From the NCBI RefSeq assembly GCF_001281315.1, contig NZ_CP012479.1:124001-188000 (forward strand): a stretch of DNA of 64,000 bases, written 5' to 3'. Position numbers and translations under genes: made by a program. Below the pieces are notes generated by a model. The model saw only the letters and a program-made list of their open reading frames with translations. It was not told the DNA's origin and searched no databases. Positions within the stretch are counted from its first letter, which is position 1. Each line of letters opens with the position of its first letter. Positions 8,837 through 17,423 of this stretch are shown piece after piece. Origin of the DNA: Arthrobacter sp. ERGS1:01. Lineage in GTDB: Bacteria; Actinomycetota; Actinomycetes; Actinomycetales; Micrococcaceae.

Positions 8837-8851
8837 CCTAATGCCATTAGG
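8837..8851. promoter_or_regulatory. Palindromic operator candidate of the TetR regulator
   Basis: CCTAATG-C-CATTAGG is a perfect 7-bp inverted repeat 14 bp before the TetR start codon. The half site recurs as TTACCTAAT at 8815-8823 and 8834-8842, 19 bp apart. Position and symmetry fit an autoregulatory TetR operator. Confidence 0.6.
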
Positions 8852-8865
8852 CGCACACTGGGGGA

Positions 8866-9516
8866 ATGGAGACCGTGCATGACCGGCGGAAAGCACGCCG
8901 GCAAGCCACCATTGAGGAAATCCTCGACGCCGCCGTCGAGCTGATGGCCCGCGACGGAGTGGGCGGCATGTCACTGTCCGGGGTGGCACGCAGCGTCGGC
9001 ATGAAACCACCATCGCTCTACGAATACTTTCCCTCCAAACTGGCCCTCTATGACGCACTCTTTGCCAGGGGTGCCGGGGAACTGCTCGCCGCCGTCCGTG
9101 CAGCGGCCGGCACCTCCGACACCATCTTCGACAACGACGCCGTGGCAGCGCTCCGGGCCGGCGCCCGCGCCTACGTCGCCTGGTCGCAGGCCAACCCCGT
9201 GGCCGCGGAACTGCTCAACTGGCGCCCCGTTCCCGGATTTGTCCCCACCGCCGAGGCCTACGCACCCAGCCAGGCAATAGTGGCCGAGCTGCACGCCCGA
9301 CTCACGCTCGCCGTCGAACGGGGAATCCTGCTCCCGGCCGCGGCCACCGAGGACGCCGTCCTGTTGCTGACAGCCGTGATTGCCGGGGTCGTCTCCCAAC
9401 AGCTCGCCAATGACCCGCATGCGGCACCGGGGTCGGGCAGCTATGCCCGGCTGCTGGACCCTGCCGTGACCATGTGGCTGGCCCATTACACACCCGCAAC
9501 GAAAGGGGCATCATGA
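8866..9516 (+). CDS. TetR/AcrR family transcriptional regulator
   Basis: Predicted repressor of 216 residues. The N-terminal helix-turn-helix spans about residues 13-62 (ILDAAVELMARDGVGGMSLSGVARSVGMKPPSLYEYFPSKLALYDALF), where the Y.YF.SK ending is typical of the family. The C-terminal helical ligand domain is not diagnostic. Its stop codon overlaps the next gene's ATG as ATGA, so the two are translationally coupled, and a palindrome sits in front of it. It probably controls itself and the downstream enzyme. Confidence 0.92.
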   Translation: METVHDRRKARRQATIEEILDAAVELMARDGVGGMSLSGVARSVGMKPPSLYEYFPSKLALYDALFARGAGELLAAVRAAAGTSDTIFDNDAVAALRAGARAYVAWSQANPVAAELLNWRPVPGFVPTAEAYAPSQAIVAELHARLTLAVERGILLPAAATEDAVLLLTAVIAGVVSQQLANDPHAAPGSGSYARLLDPAVTMWLAHYTPATKGAS

Positions 9517-10313
9517 AATCCGCAACAAGTCCCGTACCCGCACTTCCCATGACCGGGCGCCAGGTAGCCGCCGGCGGCTACACGGCGGTCATGACGGCCA
9601 TGGCCGACTCCCTGGACGGGCTGTCGCCGGCCGATTGGGACGCCGGCACCGACTGCACCGGTTGGACGGTGCGGCATTTGGCCGCCCACCTGCTGGGCGC
9701 GCAGGAGGACGCCAAGAGCGTCCCCGTCGTGCTGGGCCGGCGCCGGCGCGGAAAGCGCCGATACCCGGCCATGACGGTCCTTGACGCGGCCAATCAGGTT
9801 CAGGTGGAGGATCACGCGGCGCTCTCCACCGCCGAGCTGTGCCGGCGTTACCGGGCCAATATCCCCGCGGTGGCCCAGGCGGTGCGGAGGTTTCCGGCGG
9901 CGCTGGCCTGGGTCCCCGTTGACAAGACCATGGCTCCCGGCGCCTCGCCGCTGCGCCTGGGTTACCTGTTCAACGTGATCTATCTGCGCGACGCCTGGAT
10001 GCATGGCATCGACCTGGCCCGGGCTACCGGCCTCCCGCGTCCGGTCTCGGCAGCGGAGACTCTGGTGGTTGGCCAGGTAATGCGCGACGCCGGCATCCAG
10101 TGGGGTGCCGAACCAGGAGTCGAGGTGGAACTGACGGGCGTGATTTCCGGGCTCTGGCAGCTTGGCGCGACACCTGTGCGCGCTCGACTGCGGGCTGACG
10201 GCGTCGAACTGTGCCGCTCCCTCTCCGGACGCACCCCGGACACGCAGCCGGTGGCTGTTTCCGGGGATCTGGACATGGCACGGAAGCTGGCGGACTTGCG
10301 GGTTTTGTTCTAG
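9513..10313 (+). CDS. Maleylpyruvate isomerase/DinB-like mycothiol-dependent enzyme
   Basis: Predicted 266-residue member of the MDMPI N-terminal/DinB-like family, often annotated as mycothiol-dependent maleylpyruvate isomerase. The segment CTGWTVRHLAAHLLGAQEDA carries the histidine pattern that usually binds a divalent metal. The start at 9513 overlaps the TetR stop (ATGA) and has GAAAGGGG upstream. Actinobacteria carry many paralogues of this fold acting in thiol-dependent detoxification, so the substrate is open. Coupling to TetR suggests an inducible response to a small toxic compound. Confidence 0.75.
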   Translation: MKSATSPVPALPMTGRQVAAGGYTAVMTAMADSLDGLSPADWDAGTDCTGWTVRHLAAHLLGAQEDAKSVPVVLGRRRRGKRRYPAMTVLDAANQVQVEDHAALSTAELCRRYRANIPAVAQAVRRFPAALAWVPVDKTMAPGASPLRLGYLFNVIYLRDAWMHGIDLARATGLPRPVSAAETLVVGQVMRDAGIQWGAEPGVEVELTGVISGLWQLGATPVRARLRADGVELCRSLSGRTPDTQPVAVSGDLDMARKLADLRVLF

Positions 10314-10332
10314 CCGCAGGGCGAGGCCGGGC

Positions 10333-10986
10333 TCAGATCTCGAAGTCCCACGTGGCCGTGTCCGGCAGCGCAGGTACCGGCCAGGCACGGTCTGGCTGGA
10401 AGGTCTCGAACCCCGCGTCAAAGGGAAAGCCCCAGCGGCTCACAGTCTCGACGGCGTCCGCTCCGGCCTGCCGAATCTTCACAACCGTCGATGACGAGAG
10501 CACGCCGGCCTGGTGGGCGAATGCAAGTTCGTCCTCGTCCTTGTACCTGAAGCTGTGATCCGCTTTTACAACCACATCGAGCACCAGGTCAGTGCTCTCG
10601 ATGCCTTGTTCAGTGCGGACGAAGGGGGCCTCGATATTGACGTAGTAGGAGTCTCGCAACCCCGATGGGGATTTGAAAAACCACACGGAATACATGGTTT
10701 CGGGCTGGAACACCACAAGAATTCCGGATCCCGACCAGTCCCTGACGGCCTGGGCCCGCGGTGCGGTGAACATTTCCGTTCCTTCGAGTGAGCGGATGTC
10801 TCTCCCGTCGGCAATCACCGGATGGAGCATGCGCGTCCCCGGGGCCAGCCATACCGCCAAGTGGCGGTCGTCGTCGGCGACAACGGTGACGGGCCTCAGG
10901 TCGAGCAGATCCGGAAAGGTCGGGTCCAGGTAGGTCCAAGTGATCGTGTCGCCGCGCCGCCAACGCGCCTCTGGGGAAGAAGTCAT
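10333..10986 (-). CDS. DUF402 domain-containing protein
   Basis: Predicted soluble protein of 217 residues. The C-terminal half has the DUF402 pattern: paired aromatics in YSVWFFKSP, then YYVNIEAPFVRTEQGIESTDLVLDVVV and YKDEDELAFAHQAGV. Members of this fold include nucleoside phosphatases and RNA-linked proteins; no specific activity is claimed here. I prefer the ATG at 10986 with GGTGAG upstream over a 289-residue reading whose first 72 residues are low in family character. It converges with the preceding enzyme gene with only 19 bp between stops. Confidence 0.8.
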   Translation of the reverse strand: MTSSPEARWRRGDTITWTYLDPTFPDLLDLRPVTVVADDDRHLAVWLAPGTRMLHPVIADGRDIRSLEGTEMFTAPRAQAVRDWSGSGILVVFQPETMYSVWFFKSPSGLRDSYYVNIEAPFVRTEQGIESTDLVLDVVVKADHSFRYKDEDELAFAHQAGVLSSSTVVKIRQAGADAVETVSRWGFPFDAGFETFQPDRAWPVPALPDTATWDFEI

Positions 10987-11117
10987 GCTCACCATTTTGC
11001 CGTTCGCGGCACGTTGCCCGTTGGCAACAGGCCGCAAAGGGTTGGAACGCCGACCATATATCCCCGAGCCGTGCCCCGGGTGTATATGGTCACGCCCGAA
11101 AACAACGTGGGCCGACG

Positions 11118-11378
11118 TTACCAGTCGAGGGGGCTCCGGCGGTTGGGCGGGGTGGCCCGACGCCTCGAAAGCGCAGGGTTTCCCTTGATTGCGACGGACC
11201 ATGCGCCGAGCGCCAGCGCGGCTGCCATCACGATGTCAAAGAAGACCTGTGTTGCCCCCGCACCAGTGAGCGTGTGGATTAGCCCGATGACCACAAAAGT
11301 GGCTGCCGCCGCGGCCACGCAAAGGGAGAGTATCAGCGCCCACCGGGGCGTGTTCCGAATTTCTTTCACAGCTGCCAA
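11118..11378 (-). CDS. Small hypothetical membrane protein, two transmembrane segments
   Basis: Predicted 86-residue protein. Two hydrophobic stretches, about residues 14-36 (ALILSLCVAAAAATFVVIGL) and 42-63 (ATQVFFDIVMAAALALGAWS), are separated by a short loop, and the tail is basic (LSRRRATPPNRRSP). I do not recognise the family. The stretch between it and the next gene (11379-11574) shows nothing convincing. Confidence 0.55.
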   Translation of the reverse strand: MAAVKEIRNTPRWALILSLCVAAAAATFVVIGLIHTLTGAGATQVFFDIVMAAALALGAWSVAIKGNPALSRRRATPPNRRSPLDW

Positions 11379-11574
11379 CTCCTCGAGACCAGCGCAAATG
11401 GAGCATTGCTCAACACCCTACCCTCGAGTGTCTTGTCCAGCTAGGGTTCAGCAAAACCCTTCACCGCCTCTGGCCGGCTGTTCCCTGTTGGGAACCCGAA
11501 AGCGTGCTGGGGAGTAGGGGGGTCACGGACGGAGGCCTTCTACCAAGGGTTCCGATAGCGCACCTTGGATGGGG

Positions 11575-12369
11575 CTAGACGATCGGTGTGATGATCTGGC
11601 TGACTGCCAGGACACCGCCGCCGGGGTCGGCCAGTACGGCGTTGCGGAAACCTGGAGCGTCAGTTGGCGGCATGAGCATCGATCCGCCCAGTTCGACGAC
11701 GCGGGCGGCAAGGTCATCGGCGTCGGCCACCTTGATGTTGACGGCCCAGTGGGGCGGCACTCCCGAGCCGCGGGCAGCCACTGTGGCGACCGCGACGACG
11801 TCGTCGGGCAGCGTCGGGTCGGCTGCCCGGCGCGTGCTGCCGGTCTGGCGCCACAGGTTGATGCCGGTGCCGGGAACAGATTCGAGCCGCCAACCGAAGA
11901 TCCGGGCATAGAACGTGTGGGCGCCCAGGAGATCGGGCGTATGCAGTGCGCTCATCTGCCAGGCACCTGGGACGTCGACGACGTCGGCCACGGTGGGTGC
12001 GCCGCCTTGGCGCACGCCAAACGCCGCACCGGTTGGATCGGTGAATATAGCGGTGCGCTCACCGTTCAGGCCTTCCATTGGACCCGCCGGCACGGCACCG
12101 CCCGCGTCGCAGACGGCCGCCGCAGTCTGGTCAAGATCGGCAACGTGGATATAGGTTACCCAGGCGGCCCGGTCGAGCATGGCCGGAGCCTGCCCGATGC
12201 CCGCAACACGTTGTCCGTCGAGCCGCGCCATACGGTATGCGCCGGGGGCAACGTCGTCGAACGTCCAGCCCAGCAGCTTGCCGTAGAAGTCCGCTGCGGC
12301 GTCGGGGTTCGGCTGGAGGCTCTCCACCCAGCAGGGGGTGCCATCGAGGTACGGAACGGTATCGGTCAT
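11575..12369 (-). CDS. VOC family protein, two glyoxalase-like domains
   Basis: Predicted 264-residue protein with two tandem glyoxalase/bleomycin-resistance (vicinal oxygen chelate) domains. Domain 1 (about 10-120) opens with GTPCWVESLQPNPDAAADFYGKLLGW; domain 2 (about 135-260) repeats the pattern at MSALHTPDLLGAHTFYARIFGW and ends with LADPGGGVLAVSQ. The start at 12369 has GAGGAG upstream, which decides against an ATG 21 bp earlier. Such two-domain proteins are common in actinobacteria, where they act in antibiotic or small-molecule handling; no substrate is assigned. Confidence 0.87.
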   Translation of the reverse strand: MTDTVPYLDGTPCWVESLQPNPDAAADFYGKLLGWTFDDVAPGAYRMARLDGQRVAGIGQAPAMLDRAAWVTYIHVADLDQTAAAVCDAGGAVPAGPMEGLNGERTAIFTDPTGAAFGVRQGGAPTVADVVDVPGAWQMSALHTPDLLGAHTFYARIFGWRLESVPGTGINLWRQTGSTRRAADPTLPDDVVAVATVAARGSGVPPHWAVNIKVADADDLAARVVELGGSMLMPPTDAPGFRNAVLADPGGGVLAVSQIITPIV

Positions 12370-12610
12370 GGCGTGGCTCCTCGAATCCATGTCTTTGTTG
12401 CAAACGCCCGAATGGGAAAACCTCCCACCGCGGCTGGGCGTAGTACGCGCCGTGCGGGGCTGAAGCGCCGGCGATTCCCCGGCCGTTGTATGGACTCTAT
12501 TTTAGGAACCAGGGGGGTGGGAAGGGGAGCTCCGCCTGGAATCGGCATATGGGACCTGGCGCCAGCGCGCGGTGCCGACGGCTCCGGGCAACTCCGCACA
12601 CCAGTTGGGG

Positions 12611-13291
12611 TCAGTATCCTGCTGCCGGCTTCTGCTCGATGTAGTTAATGATGAGGAAACCGTCGAAGGGCACCAGCTCCACGTACCAGCGGGTTGGCTT
12701 GGCCAGCCCGTCCCAGTTCGTCGGATCTGCCGGCGTGCCGGGAGCCGGACGGTAGATGGCATCAAATTTCAGGAACGTTCCGTTCTCTGTGGCACTGGAA
12801 GAAATTTCCTTGAGCAGCTCAAAGCGCCCTTGAGGCTCTTTGTCGGCCTTGTTGGCGCCAAGGGCATTGCGCAGTGACTGGGCAGTGAGCTTCTCCTGCC
12901 CGGCGTAGTAGTCCTGCCACGCAACATCGGTCTGCGTGGTGAAGATTGTTTGCGAGTAGGCGATCCGGCCTTGTTCAGCCAGCCCCTCCACGCACGGCTC
13001 CGCCACGGTGCCTGCCGTGTGGACCCAGCCCCTCAGAATGTCCGTTCCGGCATTCATCCACGAGCTGTAGGAATTCAGGACGCTGGTGATCGTTTCTTCA
13101 GGGGTGCCCTGCGGGATTCTGACTGCTTTGACCGCGTCTGGAGCCAACGGTGGACAGCTGGCGCCAAGGACTGATTCCGGGGATTGGCTTGCCGTGGGCG
13201 GCGGTGGCTGCATTGGAGTACAACCACCCAGTGCACCCGCCAGCGCAAGCCCGAGTGCCGCCGTCGTTATTGTCCTGCAAAATCCGCCCAC
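12611..13291 (-). CDS. Hypothetical lipoprotein
   Basis: Predicted exported lipoprotein of 226 residues. A hydrophobic signal segment (TTAALGLALAGAL) runs into the lipobox LGGC at about 21-24, followed by a Pro/Ser-rich linker. The mature domain has two conserved-looking cysteines (SCPPLAP and EPCVEGL) that could form a disulfide. Start is GTG at 13291 with a moderate GGCGGA site. No family recognised. The 240 bp between its stop and the VOC gene start shows no other gene. Confidence 0.7.
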   Translation of the reverse strand: MGGFCRTITTAALGLALAGALGGCTPMQPPPPTASQSPESVLGASCPPLAPDAVKAVRIPQGTPEETITSVLNSYSSWMNAGTDILRGWVHTAGTVAEPCVEGLAEQGRIAYSQTIFTTQTDVAWQDYYAGQEKLTAQSLRNALGANKADKEPQGRFELLKEISSSATENGTFLKFDAIYRPAPGTPADPTNWDGLAKPTRWYVELVPFDGFLIINYIEQKPAAGY

Positions 13292-13488
13292 GAAATTCCG
13301 CCAATACTGTGCCGACCCATCTGGCCGAAGCCAACCAGTCTAGTGGCCGCCGGCGGAGAACCTTATGGCAGACAGGCGGCCGAGCACGGTCTGATGGATT
13401 CTGATTACCAGAGGGTTGGCACGTTGCAGTTGTTGGACGCTCCCGCAGCCGCAGGTACGTCTCTCTAACTGGATCGAAGGGACACTGA

Positions 13489-13815
13489 CCGGGGGCCTGG
13501 CTTAGTGGCGGAACGCAGCTGGTCGGCGCGTGGGTGGAGGAGCAGATGGGTGTGCCGGTCGAGGATCCGAACTTTGACCAGGCTTTCCGCAGCTGGGAAG
13601 CAGACAACCCCCGGACGATGTTCGTCGCAGACGACGATGGGGCTCTTGTGGGAGTGGGAGGCCGGCTCCTGGATGCTGCTATTGAGTTCTCCCAGGACAT
13701 CCAGGCGGCCCGCATGGTTCTGTCACCTTCGGATGAATCACAGAACTTTTATGCCAGGCACGGATTTGTGCCGGCCGAAGAGCTGCTCGTCAGGAGCTTT
13801 GAGTACAAGAAGTAG
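13489..13815 (+). pseudogene. GNAT N-acetyltransferase remnant with internal deletion
   Basis: The frame after a TGA at 13486 reads LVGAWVEEQMGVPVEDPNF, typical of the N-terminal part of a GNAT acetyltransferase. It continues to TMFVADDDGALVG and then jumps straight to VGGRLLDAAIEFSQ, the end of the acetyl-CoA binding motif, before the normal C-terminus SPSDESQNFYARHGFVPAEELL. The central strands with the Q/R-x-x-G-x part of the CoA loop, about 35 residues by family comparison, are missing, and no start codon precedes the conserved N-terminus. A short GTGGGA-GTGGGA repeat marks the junction. It is most likely non-functional. Confidence 0.7.
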
Positions 13816-13870
13816 AACGCGCATGCCTTGGGACGGTGCTGAAGTTGGCGGTCCTGGGACGGATGCGCCG

Positions 13871-14269
13871 CTAGGGCGTGAGGGGTTCCCGCCGAGGTGA
13901 AATCCGTCGACGCGAGATGCGCCAGCCGTTTGGAGTCTGCTGCAGCTCATCGTCATACACCACGCTTCCTACGGACCCGTCGGCTCGAATGCCGATCCCT
14001 TTGGAGCGGGCCGTGACCTTTCCCTCGCCTTGCCCGATGACCACATTGGTGACGTGATGGGCAACCGGATTCTTGTCGCCCAGCTGTTGTGCGGCCCTTC
14101 TGATTGCGTCGATTCCATGCAGCATTCCGGCACCCAACGGTGACAAGTCGTAGACGACGTCGAGTGTGAACAGCTGGTCGAGGTGATCGAGGTCGCCCGA
14201 ATCCATCAAGTGTCCGTGCAAGGACAGCAGTTCGTGGATTGCGAGGCGATCATCGGTGGTCAGCGTCAT
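13871..14269 (-). CDS. SnoaL/NTF2-like domain protein
   Basis: Predicted 132-residue cytoplasmic protein of the SnoaL-4 type NTF2-like fold. It opens with TTDDRLAIHELLSLHGHLMDSGDLDHLDQLF, continues with a cone-shaped beta sheet (FTLDVVYDLSPLGAG, VAHHVTNVVI) and ends GWRISRRRISPRR, where the W-R-I-x-R ending is characteristic. Members include small cyclases, isomerases and binding proteins, so the function is open. No strong ribosome site is visible before the ATG at 14269. Confidence 0.8.
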   Translation of the reverse strand: MTLTTDDRLAIHELLSLHGHLMDSGDLDHLDQLFTLDVVYDLSPLGAGMLHGIDAIRRAAQQLGDKNPVAHHVTNVVIGQGEGKVTARSKGIGIRADGSVGSVVYDDELQQTPNGWRISRRRISPRREPLTP

Positions 14270-14334
14270 GGCGTCAGTCTTTCAGTGAGCAGGGCGACCG
14301 GAAATGGAAACACTACATGGCAAGGTGACCGGGA

Positions 14335-14850
14335 TCAGTCGTTGAAGACGGACCAGCAGATGTCGTTGCGGCGGGCTTGGTCTTCCAGGACGAGGTCCCG
14401 GAGGCTGTCGGGAATCTGCCGGCGCTGCCAGTCACGCTCCGCCCGGCCTGCCTCCTTCTCCTTCCCTCGGGGCGCTGCGGCCTGGACTGCCTTGATGGCG
14501 TAGGCAGCGGCACCAAGGTCGTGCTCGGGAACATGGGCCACGCAGGCTGCCTGGCCGGCTGCGTACGCTGCGAAGCGCGCTGCGCCCCTCAGTGGGCGTG
14601 CGGCACCCATTGCGTGCCCTCCGATCGCACGGGTTTCCATCATCTTTGCCTGGCCGCGAGCCCAAGTCCGTGCCGCTTCAATGGCGTCACGAGGCCGGGT
14701 GTCCCCGTTATTCGATTCCTCAAACAGGGGCAGCACGTGTTCGGCGCAGGTGGCCGCCCATACTGCCAGCAGCCGGTGGTCGGTTTCGGTGAGTGTCCCG
14801 CCGCGGCGGATGCTCACGAGCCGAGGGTCACGAACAGCGGGAAGGATCAT
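14335..14850 (-). CDS. Imm-5-like putative immunity protein
   Basis: Predicted 171-residue, almost all-helical, alanine-rich protein. The pattern TETDHRLLAVWAATCAEHVLPLFEES followed by RPRDAIEAARTWARGQ and repeated AAR/AAY helices matches the family annotated as putative immunity protein (Imm-5-like). These proteins are predicted to neutralise polymorphic toxins. No toxin gene, secretion gene or nuclease domain lies next to it here, so it is an orphan; an unrelated housekeeping role is possible. Start ATG at 14850 with AAGGTGG close upstream. Confidence 0.72.
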   Translation of the reverse strand: MILPAVRDPRLVSIRRGGTLTETDHRLLAVWAATCAEHVLPLFEESNNGDTRPRDAIEAARTWARGQAKMMETRAIGGHAMGAARPLRGAARFAAYAAGQAACVAHVPEHDLGAAAYAIKAVQAAAPRGKEKEAGRAERDWQRRQIPDSLRDLVLEDQARRNDICWSVFND

Positions 14851-14957
14851 GCGGCCACCTTACGCCGAGAGCACGTCGCGATGGCGGTCTCGTAGCGAGG
14901 CAGCCTCGGGCCAACCCTCCACCCTGTTTGAAGAAGGGATACACAGATTATTGGCCT

Positions 14958-15782
14958 TTAGCCGATTATCCGGTTGAGCTCCGAATAGCCTAGTGCCGGG
15001 GGCTCGATGACCGTTGCGGCGGCCGAGAGCATCTCCGTGGCGGCCTGGCTTACGTAACCGTAGGCAGCTTCCGCGATGGAAGAGCCCGCGCTGATCCGGC
15101 TTGCGCCCGCCGTCGCGAGTTCGCGGATGGACAATGTGCCTGGACCGAACGCAACATTCACCGGCTGGTCCAGTGTCCGGACAAGGGTCTGGATCGTTTC
15201 TGACCGAAGGGATCCCAGGACGAAGATTCCGCTTGCGCCCGCACTGGCATAGGCGCGTGCGCGCTGGATGGTCTCCTCCAGCCATAGCGAATCGTCGATG
15301 GCAGGGAGTCGATGCGTGTCGATGCGGGCATTGATGAACAGCGGTACTCGGGCGTTGTCCGCGGCCGTGCGTGCGGCCTGGATCCGTTCGACCTGCTCCT
15401 CCATGGGGCGAAGGGAGTCTTCCAAATTGATGCCGACGACGCCAACACCGATGAATTCGGCCACGGATTCAGCGACGTCGGCGGGCGTGCCACCGAATCC
15501 GGCCTCAATGTCTGCGGTGATGGGAACGCCGGCAACCCGCACGATGCGGGCCACGCTTTCCAGCGCCAGTTCGCGTGGCAAATGTTCACCGTCGCGGAAC
15601 CCGAGGGCCCAGGAGATTCCGGCGCTTGTGGTCGCAATAGCCTGCGCGCCGGCCGATGCCACCACGCGAGCCGACGCGGCATCCCACGCATTCGGCAGAA
15701 TCAGCGGATTCCCTGAGACGTGGAGTTGGGAGAAATTGCGGGCAAGCGCGTCCTGGGTAGTCATCTGCTTATTCCACCACAC
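14958..15782 (-). CDS. Isocitrate lyase/PEP mutase family protein
   Basis: Predicted 274-residue TIM-barrel enzyme of the ICL/PEPM superfamily. Family marks are LILPNAWDAASARVVASAGAQAIATTSAGISWALG, the metal-site region ADIEAGFGG, GINLEDSL and FINARIDTH. The ICL signature KKCGH is absent, which points to a methylisocitrate-lyase-like, carboxyphosphonoenolpyruvate-mutase-like or oxaloacetase-type activity rather than isocitrate lyase. Start is GTG at 15782, chosen because GGAGG lies 6 nt upstream; an ATG 18 bp later has no such site. It is divergent from the phzF-like gene. Confidence 0.85.
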   Translation of the reverse strand: MWWNKQMTTQDALARNFSQLHVSGNPLILPNAWDAASARVVASAGAQAIATTSAGISWALGFRDGEHLPRELALESVARIVRVAGVPITADIEAGFGGTPADVAESVAEFIGVGVVGINLEDSLRPMEEQVERIQAARTAADNARVPLFINARIDTHRLPAIDDSLWLEETIQRARAYASAGASGIFVLGSLRSETIQTLVRTLDQPVNVAFGPGTLSIRELATAGASRISAGSSIAEAAYGYVSQAATEMLSAAATVIEPPALGYSELNRIIG

Positions 15783-15910
15783 CGCGTTCCTCCGAAGGGA
15801 AGCGGCCGCAACGCGCCGGCCCGGCTGGTGGGAGCTGCGCCCGGGTGTTGCATGAGAGTGATGGCATGAAACGCGGCAGCGTCGGCATGACCCTCTGTTA
15901 CAGGGGCGCC

Positions 15911-16747
15911 ATGAAAACGCGCCGATACAGTGAAGTCGACGTCTTCTCCCGCGAGGCTTATCGGGGAAACGCGTTGGCGGTGGTCCACGACGCCGATGAT
16001 TTGAGCACTGAGGAGATGCAGCGGTTCGCGAACTGGACGAACCTGTCTGAAACGACGTTTCTCCTCACCCCGAGTAGTCCGCAGGCCGGCTATCGTGTGC
16101 GGATTTTCTCCGCCAAGGAGGAACTGCCCTTTGCCGGTCATCCAACACTTGGATCCGCCAAGGCATGGCTGAATGCTGGTGGATCAGTGAGGCCCGGTGG
16201 AATGGTCGTTCAAGAGTGCGCGGCAGGTCTGATCCCGGTTAGGGTCTCGGATGACCAGTTGGCTTTCGAGGCTCCACCCCTCACCCGGTATGGCCCTGTT
16301 GAAGAATCGATCGTGGAACGCATTTCCTTGACCTTGGGTATCTCCCGAGACCAAATTGTTGATGCGTCATGGTTGGTCAATGGTCCGCAGTGGATTGGGG
16401 TCCGGCTTTCATCAGCGCGAGAGGTTCTGGACCTTCGGCCTGATCCGGGGAAAGCCGGTGACCTTGAAATTGGAGTCGTGGGCCCTCACGAGCCCAGTGG
16501 GGAAACCCAGTTTGAAGTTCGCGCGTTCGTCGGAGGAGACCCGGTGTGGGAAGATCCCGTGACAGGTAGCCTCAACGCGGGCCTTGCCCGATGGATGATT
16601 GATACAGCCTCGGCCAGCCCACCCTACACCGCAGCCCAGGGGACCGTTCTGGGACGCCAGGGCCGGGTGCATGTCAGCGTCCACGATGAGAAAATCTGGG
16701 TTGGCGGGCATGTCACGAACTGCATCGAGGGAACTGTCCGACTGTAG
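15911..16747 (+). CDS. PhzF family isomerase/epimerase-like protein
   Basis: Predicted 278-residue protein of the PhzF (diaminopimelate-epimerase-like) fold. It opens RRYSEVDVFSREAYRGNALAVVHDAD and has the canonical NLSETTFLL (with the Glu that is catalytic in PhzF), LPFAGHPTLGSA and DPVTGSLNAGLARWM segments. Family length is about 280, which favours the ATG at 15911 over in-frame ATGs at 15845, 15866 and 15887; none has a strong ribosome site. No phenazine genes are nearby, so this is a stand-alone paralogue of unknown substrate. Confidence 0.85.
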   Translation: MKTRRYSEVDVFSREAYRGNALAVVHDADDLSTEEMQRFANWTNLSETTFLLTPSSPQAGYRVRIFSAKEELPFAGHPTLGSAKAWLNAGGSVRPGGMVVQECAAGLIPVRVSDDQLAFEAPPLTRYGPVEESIVERISLTLGISRDQIVDASWLVNGPQWIGVRLSSAREVLDLRPDPGKAGDLEIGVVGPHEPSGETQFEVRAFVGGDPVWEDPVTGSLNAGLARWMIDTASASPPYTAAQGTVLGRQGRVHVSVHDEKIWVGGHVTNCIEGTVRL

Positions 16748-16838
16748 CTCACCAGTATTCGACGACGACTCCCCGGAAGATCTAAAGTCGCCTACGAGCC
16801 TGCCCCGGTAAGTAGAACGAACGAGCTGCCGGTGCCGA

Positions 16839-17423
16839 CTAGGGGTTATTGGCTGTGTACACCAGACAATCACTGTCGAAGCTCGATCGCATCGCAGTGG
16901 GATCGCCCTGCTTGGCGGGGGTAAGAATTGCTTTCTCCCACCCATGGTCCGGATCGCTAATGGAGCTCTGCGCAAAAGGCAAAGACTCCCATTTGCCGAG
17001 CTGCGCGAGGGAAGAAGCTGCTGCTTTCTTGTCAGATTTCCCAACGGCGTCCAGATAGGACTTTTCCCACGAGCAGAGCCAGTAGAAGGCAACAACGCCC
17101 TCCGCAACCCCGTCCTCGTATGTCGTATTGGGTTGCAGCAATTGATCCGGCGTCTTCTTGAACCAATGGATACCTGCCGGCAGCGGTTCATTAAAGCCCT
17201 GGGTTGCCTTTTTGATCTCGGCAGACATTGCGGCAGCCGCTTGTGGATCAACTGGCGCCGTAAATGCGGGCTTCGCAGTGACAGCCGTTGGTATGGGCGG
17301 GACTGCCCCAGCTGTGCTGTCGCAGCCAGTTGCAACGAGGGCCAACAACAAACCCAGTGAAACAGCGGTGGCTTTACTCTTCTTCTGAAAGCTCTTCCGG
17401 GCAGCTACGTCTCGTCCATACAT
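16839..17423 (-). CDS. Hypothetical lipoprotein
   Basis: Predicted exported lipoprotein of 194 residues if started at the ATG at 17423. Basic residues (RDVAARKSFQKKSK) precede a hydrophobic signal (AVSLGLLLALVATGC) with the lipobox cysteine. The mature part contains FYWLCSWEKSYLDAV and a near-C-terminal SDCLVY cysteine, possibly a disulfide pair. No known family recognised. The frame stays open to 17564, but those extra 47 residues would bury the signal sequence, so the shorter start is preferred. Confidence 0.65.
   Translation of the reverse strand: MYGRDVAARKSFQKKSKATAVSLGLLLALVATGCDSTAGAVPPIPTAVTAKPAFTAPVDPQAAAAMSAEIKKATQGFNEPLPAGIHWFKKTPDQLLQPNTTYEDGVAEGVVAFYWLCSWEKSYLDAVGKSDKKAAASSLAQLGKWESLPFAQSSISDPDHGWEKAILTPAKQGDPTAMRSSFDSDCLVYTANNP

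Noticed and set aside
11480..11505. GTTCCC...GGGAAC symmetric motif as an operator
   Set aside because: The arms are short, no regulator gene is adjacent and it lies after the 11118-11378 gene start region; chance symmetry is likely in such GC-rich DNA.
13098..13715. A 205-codon minus-strand frame overlapping the lipoprotein start and the GNAT remnant
   Set aside because: It overlaps two better supported frames and shows no domain or signal.
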